A stretch of 36,928 bases of DNA from Phytophthora sp. 'mugwort' (taxonomy: Eukaryota; Oomycota; Peronosporomycetes; Peronosporales; Peronosporaceae), in contig JAUCEF010000153.1 in the NCBI GenBank assembly GCA_033558025.1, positions 1 through 36,928 of the forward strand, given 5' to 3'. The notes beneath the pieces are model-generated. The model ran no database searches and was not told where the DNA came from. It saw only the letters and a program-made list of their open reading frames with translations. This document shows positions 35,042-36,928 of the stretch, piece after piece. Both the position numbers and the translations under genes were made by a program. Positions within the stretch are counted from its first letter, which is position 1. Every line of letters starts with the position of its first letter.

Positions 35042-35130
35042 GGTCGAATAGCCAAGTCAGGTTTAAGGCAGTAGTTTGCTAAACTATCAGTTAATTTATT
35101 AACTCGTGGGTTCAAATCCCACTTCGACTT
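35042..35130 (+). tRNA. trnS: tRNA-Ser (anticodon GCU)
   Basis: Acceptor GGTCGAA/TTCGACT (first pair G-U), anticodon stem TAGTT region with loop TTGCTAA, long variable arm typical of Ser, T-arm GTGGG-TTCAAAT-CCCAC, discriminator U. Confidence 0.92.
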
Positions 35131-35154
35131 ATTTTATTAATAAAGTATTAATAA

Positions 35155-35226
35155 GATGATGTAGTTTAATGGTAGAGCGTGGGAATCATAATCCTAATGT
35201 TGTAGGTTCAAATCCTACCATCATTA
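35155..35226 (+). tRNA. tRNA with anticodon CAU (possibly Ile, lysidine-modified, or Met)
   Basis: Acceptor GATGATG/CATCATT (first pair G-U), anticodon stem TGGGA/TCCTA with loop ATCATAA, T-arm GTAGG-TTCAAAT-CCTAC, discriminator A. With three CAU tRNAs present, one is expected to be the AUA-reading tRNA-Ile. This one lacks initiator features and is the best candidate, by elimination only. Confidence 0.75.
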
Positions 35227-35238
35227 ATTATCTTTAAA

Positions 35239-35313
35239 CGGAAGGTAGCATAGTCTGGCTAATGCGTCTGTTTTGGGAACAGAAGATCAAAGGTTCAAAT
35301 CCTTTTCTTCCGA
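35239..35313 (+). tRNA. trnP: tRNA-Pro (anticodon UGG)
   Basis: Acceptor CGGAAGG/TCTTCCG, anticodon stem TCTGT/ACAGA with loop TTTGGGA, T-arm AAAGG-TTCAAAT-CCTTT, discriminator A. Confidence 0.92.
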
Positions 35314-35331
35314 AAAAGGAAGAAAATATAA

Positions 35332-35403
35332 GATGAGATAGAGTAATAGGTAACTTATCAGGCTCATAATCTGAAGATGTAGGTTCAAATCCTACTCTCA
35401 TCA
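35332..35403 (+). tRNA. trnM: tRNA-Met, initiator-like (anticodon CAU)
   Basis: Acceptor GATGAGA/TCTCATC, anticodon stem TCAGG/TCTGA with loop CTCATAA, T-arm GTAGG-TTCAAAT-CCTAC, discriminator A. The D-arm and the AGGCTCATAATCTGAAGAT stretch resemble bacterial initiator tRNA, though the first pair is a normal G-C rather than a mismatch. Confidence 0.8.
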
Positions 35404-35425
35404 TTTTAAAATTAATATATAATTT

Positions 35426-35797
35426 ATGATTCAAATTCAAACTAAATTAAAAGTAAATGATAATAGTGGTATTAAAATAGGACAATGTATAAAAATTTAT
35501 AAAAAAAAAATTGGAAAAATTGGGGATACAATTTTAATTTCTGCTAAAAAATTACGTTTAAATCAAAAAAAAAAAATTAAAATAATTAAAGGAGATTTAT
35601 TTAAAGCTTTAATTATACATACAACATATCAAAAAAAAAGTACAATAGGTAATATAATAAAATTTGATAAAAATTGTATAATTATTTTAAATAATCAAAA
35701 TAAACCCCTAGGAACACGTATATTTGGTCCGATTACTTCTGAATTTCGGAAGAAAAAAAATTTCAAAATATTAGCATTAGCTTCAAATATTTTATAA
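35426..35797 (+). CDS. rpl14: Ribosomal protein L14
   Basis: Large-subunit protein at the intersubunit bridge. The 123 residues are full length: MIQIQTKLKVNDNSGIKIGQ (compare M-I-Q-x-x-T-x-L-x-V-A-D-N-S-G-A), IKIIKGDLFKALIIHTTYQK (compare K-G-x-V-x-x-A-V-I-V-R-T), and the C-terminal NKPLGTRIFGPITSEFRKKK (compare P-x-G-T-R-I-F-G-P-V-x-x-E-L-R). ATG at 35426 just after a tRNA; 6 bp to rpl5, the bacterial spc order with rpl24 absent. Confidence 0.98.
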   Translation: MIQIQTKLKVNDNSGIKIGQCIKIYKKKIGKIGDTILISAKKLRLNQKKKIKIIKGDLFKALIIHTTYQKKSTIGNIIKFDKNCIIILNNQNKPLGTRIFGPITSEFRKKKNFKILALASNIL

Positions 35798-35803
35798 AAA
35801 TAT

Positions 35804-36331
35804 ATGAAAAAAAATTTACAAATCCATTATCAAAATATTACTATATACGATCTTTTAACAAAATTAAATTTTAAAAATATATTTGAAATACCTAAAATAA
35901 GTAAAATATGTTTAAATATTGGTTTTAAAAACGCTAATATTGAAAAAAAAAAATTAATTAATATAATTTTACTTTTAAAATTAATAACAAATCAAAAACC
36001 TATAATAACAAAATCAAAAAAAAATAATATTTTTTTAAAAATCAAAAAAAATTCAATTATAGGTTGTAAAATAACTTTAAGAAAAAAAAATATTTTTAAT
36101 TTTTTAGAAAAAATTTTGATTTTTCTTTTTCAAAATTTAACTAAAATAAATTTTAATTTTAAAAATCAAAATATTTTAAATTTTCAAATTCGAAATATTT
36201 TAGATTTTTTTGAATTAAAAACTGAATTTTTAAAATTCAAAGATATACCTCCAATAGATGTTTCTATTCATACAAATGCAAAAAATCATTATGAATTATT
36301 TTTATTATTAAATTCACTATTTTTATTATAA
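35804..36331 (+). CDS. rpl5: Ribosomal protein L5
   Basis: Large-subunit central-protuberance protein that in bacteria binds 5S rRNA. The 175 residues fit the family. IFEIPKISKICLNIGFKNAN (about 26-45; compare P-x-I-x-K-I-x-x-N-x-G), LLKLITNQKPIITKSKKNN (compare L-x-x-I-T-G-Q-K-P-x-x-T-K-A-x-x), KIKKNSIIGCKITLRKKNIF (compare I-R-x-G-x-x-I-G-x-x-V-T-L-R) and the C-terminal VSIHTNAKNHYELFLLL are visible. Retention of L5 makes it reasonable to look for a 5S rRNA, which I could not find with confidence. ATG at 35804. Confidence 0.96.
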   Translation: MKKNLQIHYQNITIYDLLTKLNFKNIFEIPKISKICLNIGFKNANIEKKKLINIILLLKLITNQKPIITKSKKNNIFLKIKKNSIIGCKITLRKKNIFNFLEKILIFLFQNLTKINFNFKNQNILNFQIRNILDFFELKTEFLKFKDIPPIDVSIHTNAKNHYELFLLLNSLFLL

Positions 36332-36344
36332 AAATAATTTATTA

Positions 36345-36416
36345 GCAAAAATAGCTCAATGGTAGAGTATAACCTTGCCAAGGTTAATGTTGAGGGTTCA
36401 AATCCCTTTTTTTGCT
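36345..36416 (+). tRNA. trnG: tRNA-Gly (anticodon GCC)
   Basis: Acceptor GCAAAAA/TTTTTGC, anticodon stem AACCT/GGTTA region with loop TTGCCAA, T-arm GAGGG-TTCAAAT-CCCTT, discriminator U. After rpl5. Confidence 0.93.
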
Positions 36417-36422
36417 TAATTC

Positions 36423-36499
36423 AAATAAATGTACCCAAAGGCAGTATTTGGTATTTCCATTTTTTAATTAGGGAATAATATTAGTATTGACATTTATTT
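36423..36499 (+). ncRNA. Possible cloverleaf-like structured element
   Basis: A 10-bp stem AAATAAATGT (36423-36432) / ACATTTATTT (36490-36499) closes 57 nt that can form three further arms: ACCCAAA with TTTGGT (one bulged C, 7-nt loop), TATTTCC with GGGAATA (12-nt loop), and AATA with TATT. Length and arm number resemble a tRNA, but there is no T-loop motif and no sensible anticodon position. It could be a relic tRNA, a reduced non-coding RNA or a chance fold in A+T-rich DNA. Confidence 0.35.
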
Positions 36500-36516
36500 A
36501 CTTCTTTATAAAAATT

Positions 36517-36928
36517 ATGATTTTTTTTAACATTATTAAAAGGATATTTTTTGCTTATAATCTATATAAAATTATACAAGATATATTAAAAATACATCCT
36601 AAATTTTTTCAAAATATTTTTAAATTTATTTTAATTCTTTTACCTCTTGAAATAACTTTATTAGAAGATTTTATAGATTTAGAGACTGAGGCTGAGGAAG
36701 CTGCTTTAAAAAAAGAAGAAAAACCTAAAAGTATTTTAAAAAGAATTGACGATAATATGCCAACTATTTTCGTTTTTTTTTTTTTATCTTTTTTGTTTTA
36801 TTTATTTCTAGATGCTTTTTTTTTTGATAGCGACAATTTCCCAAGCGATTTTCCTAGTAATTTTTCAACTGATTTAAATTTTGATTCAGATAGTGACTCT
36901 TTACCAAAACCACCAAAAAGAAAAATTA
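36517..36928 (+). CDS. Hypothetical membrane protein, cut by the window end
   Basis: I do not recognise this ORF. It starts at the ATG at 36517 and stays open to the last base (at least 137 codons). The N-terminal part is basic and hydrophobic (about 1-50), then an acidic segment DLETEAEEAALKKEEKPK (about 54-71), a strong membrane helix (about 82-101) and a Asp/Ser/Pro-rich tail. Like orf137 at the left edge it uses more G and C codons (GAG, GCT, GAC, AGC) and is less Lys/Asn-biased than its neighbours. The segment HPKFFQNIFKFILILLP faintly resembles NPQEFEKMMTHLIKILISIF of orf137, so the two may be related. Its stop codon is outside the window. Confidence 0.55.
   Translation, partial: MIFFNIIKRIFFAYNLYKIIQDILKIHPKFFQNIFKFILILLPLEITLLEDFIDLETEAEEAALKKEEKPKSILKRIDDNMPTIFVFFFLSFLFYLFLDAFFFDSDNFPSDFPSNFSTDLNFDSDSDSLPKPPKRKI

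Noticed and set aside
35234..35440. 68-codon minus-strand ORF
   Set aside because: It runs antisense through trnP and trnM and contains translated T-arm sequence, a common artefact over tRNA genes.

Overview
This is a mitochondrial genome segment from a protist. It is very A+T-rich and tightly packed. It encodes respiratory-chain subunits (nad1, 2, 3, 4, 4L, 5, 6, 7, 9, 11, cob, cox3, atp1, 6, 8, 9), tatC, a large set of ribosomal proteins in remnants of bacterial str/S10/spc/alpha operon order, a large-subunit rRNA and 22 tRNAs. Genes read through with the standard code. Trp is TGG, TAA is the normal stop, and TGA appears as a stop only in nad11. No introns, homing endonucleases or transposons are visible. 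The combination of atp1, a full two-domain nad11, tatC, rps10, a probable rpl31 and a large inverted repeat fits a stramenopile, most likely the oomycete/hyphochytrid side. That placement is inferred from gene content, not from a tree. cox1, cox2, rns and trnW/Y/T are absent, so the window is probably not the whole molecule.

Layout. Bases 1-1038 hold an unknown membrane ORF and a non-coding stretch with hairpins. Bases 1039-9014 form a minus-strand block: trnR, nad6, nad5, atp1, trnE, nad4, trnH, an rpl10-like gene and nad7. A short divergent spacer (9015-9130) separates it from a plus-strand block: nad2, trnF, rps10, trnR-trnQ-trnI-trnV, rps12, rps7, cox3, atp6, trnD, nad3, atp9, nad9 and cob. 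Next comes a 2,933-bp inverted repeat, 16816-19748 against 19847-22779, carrying nad11-nad1-nad4L in each arm. The arms face each other across only 98 bp of 67-bp tandem repeats derived from the 3' end of nad4L. The left nad11 is cut at the repeat edge; the right one is complete. After two trnL genes and tatC there is a probable rpl31, trnC, trnS, rps11 and rps13. The main ribosomal-protein run follows: rpl2, rps19, rps3, rpl16, trnM, orf222, atp8, trnK, trnA, rps14, rps8, rpl6, rps2, rps4. Then come rnl, five tRNAs, rpl14, rpl5, trnG, a possible small structured RNA, and a second unknown membrane ORF that runs off the end.

Most notable points. (1) The inverted repeat has almost no single-copy loop, and its turn-around lies at a 12-bp palindrome. 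(2) rps4 looks split into two reading frames: the S4 RNA-binding half, and a second ORF carrying 24 hexapeptide repeats followed by an S4-like C-terminus. (3) Three unlabelled ORFs can be tentatively read as ribosomal proteins L10, L31 and an S1-like protein. (4) Hairpins repeatedly mark transcript ends, some containing the stop codon (atp1, nad4). (5) A 77-nt cloverleaf-like element follows trnG.

Functionally, the genes supply membrane and peripheral subunits of complexes I, III, IV and V, the Tat translocase core, and much of the mitochondrial ribosome that translates them.
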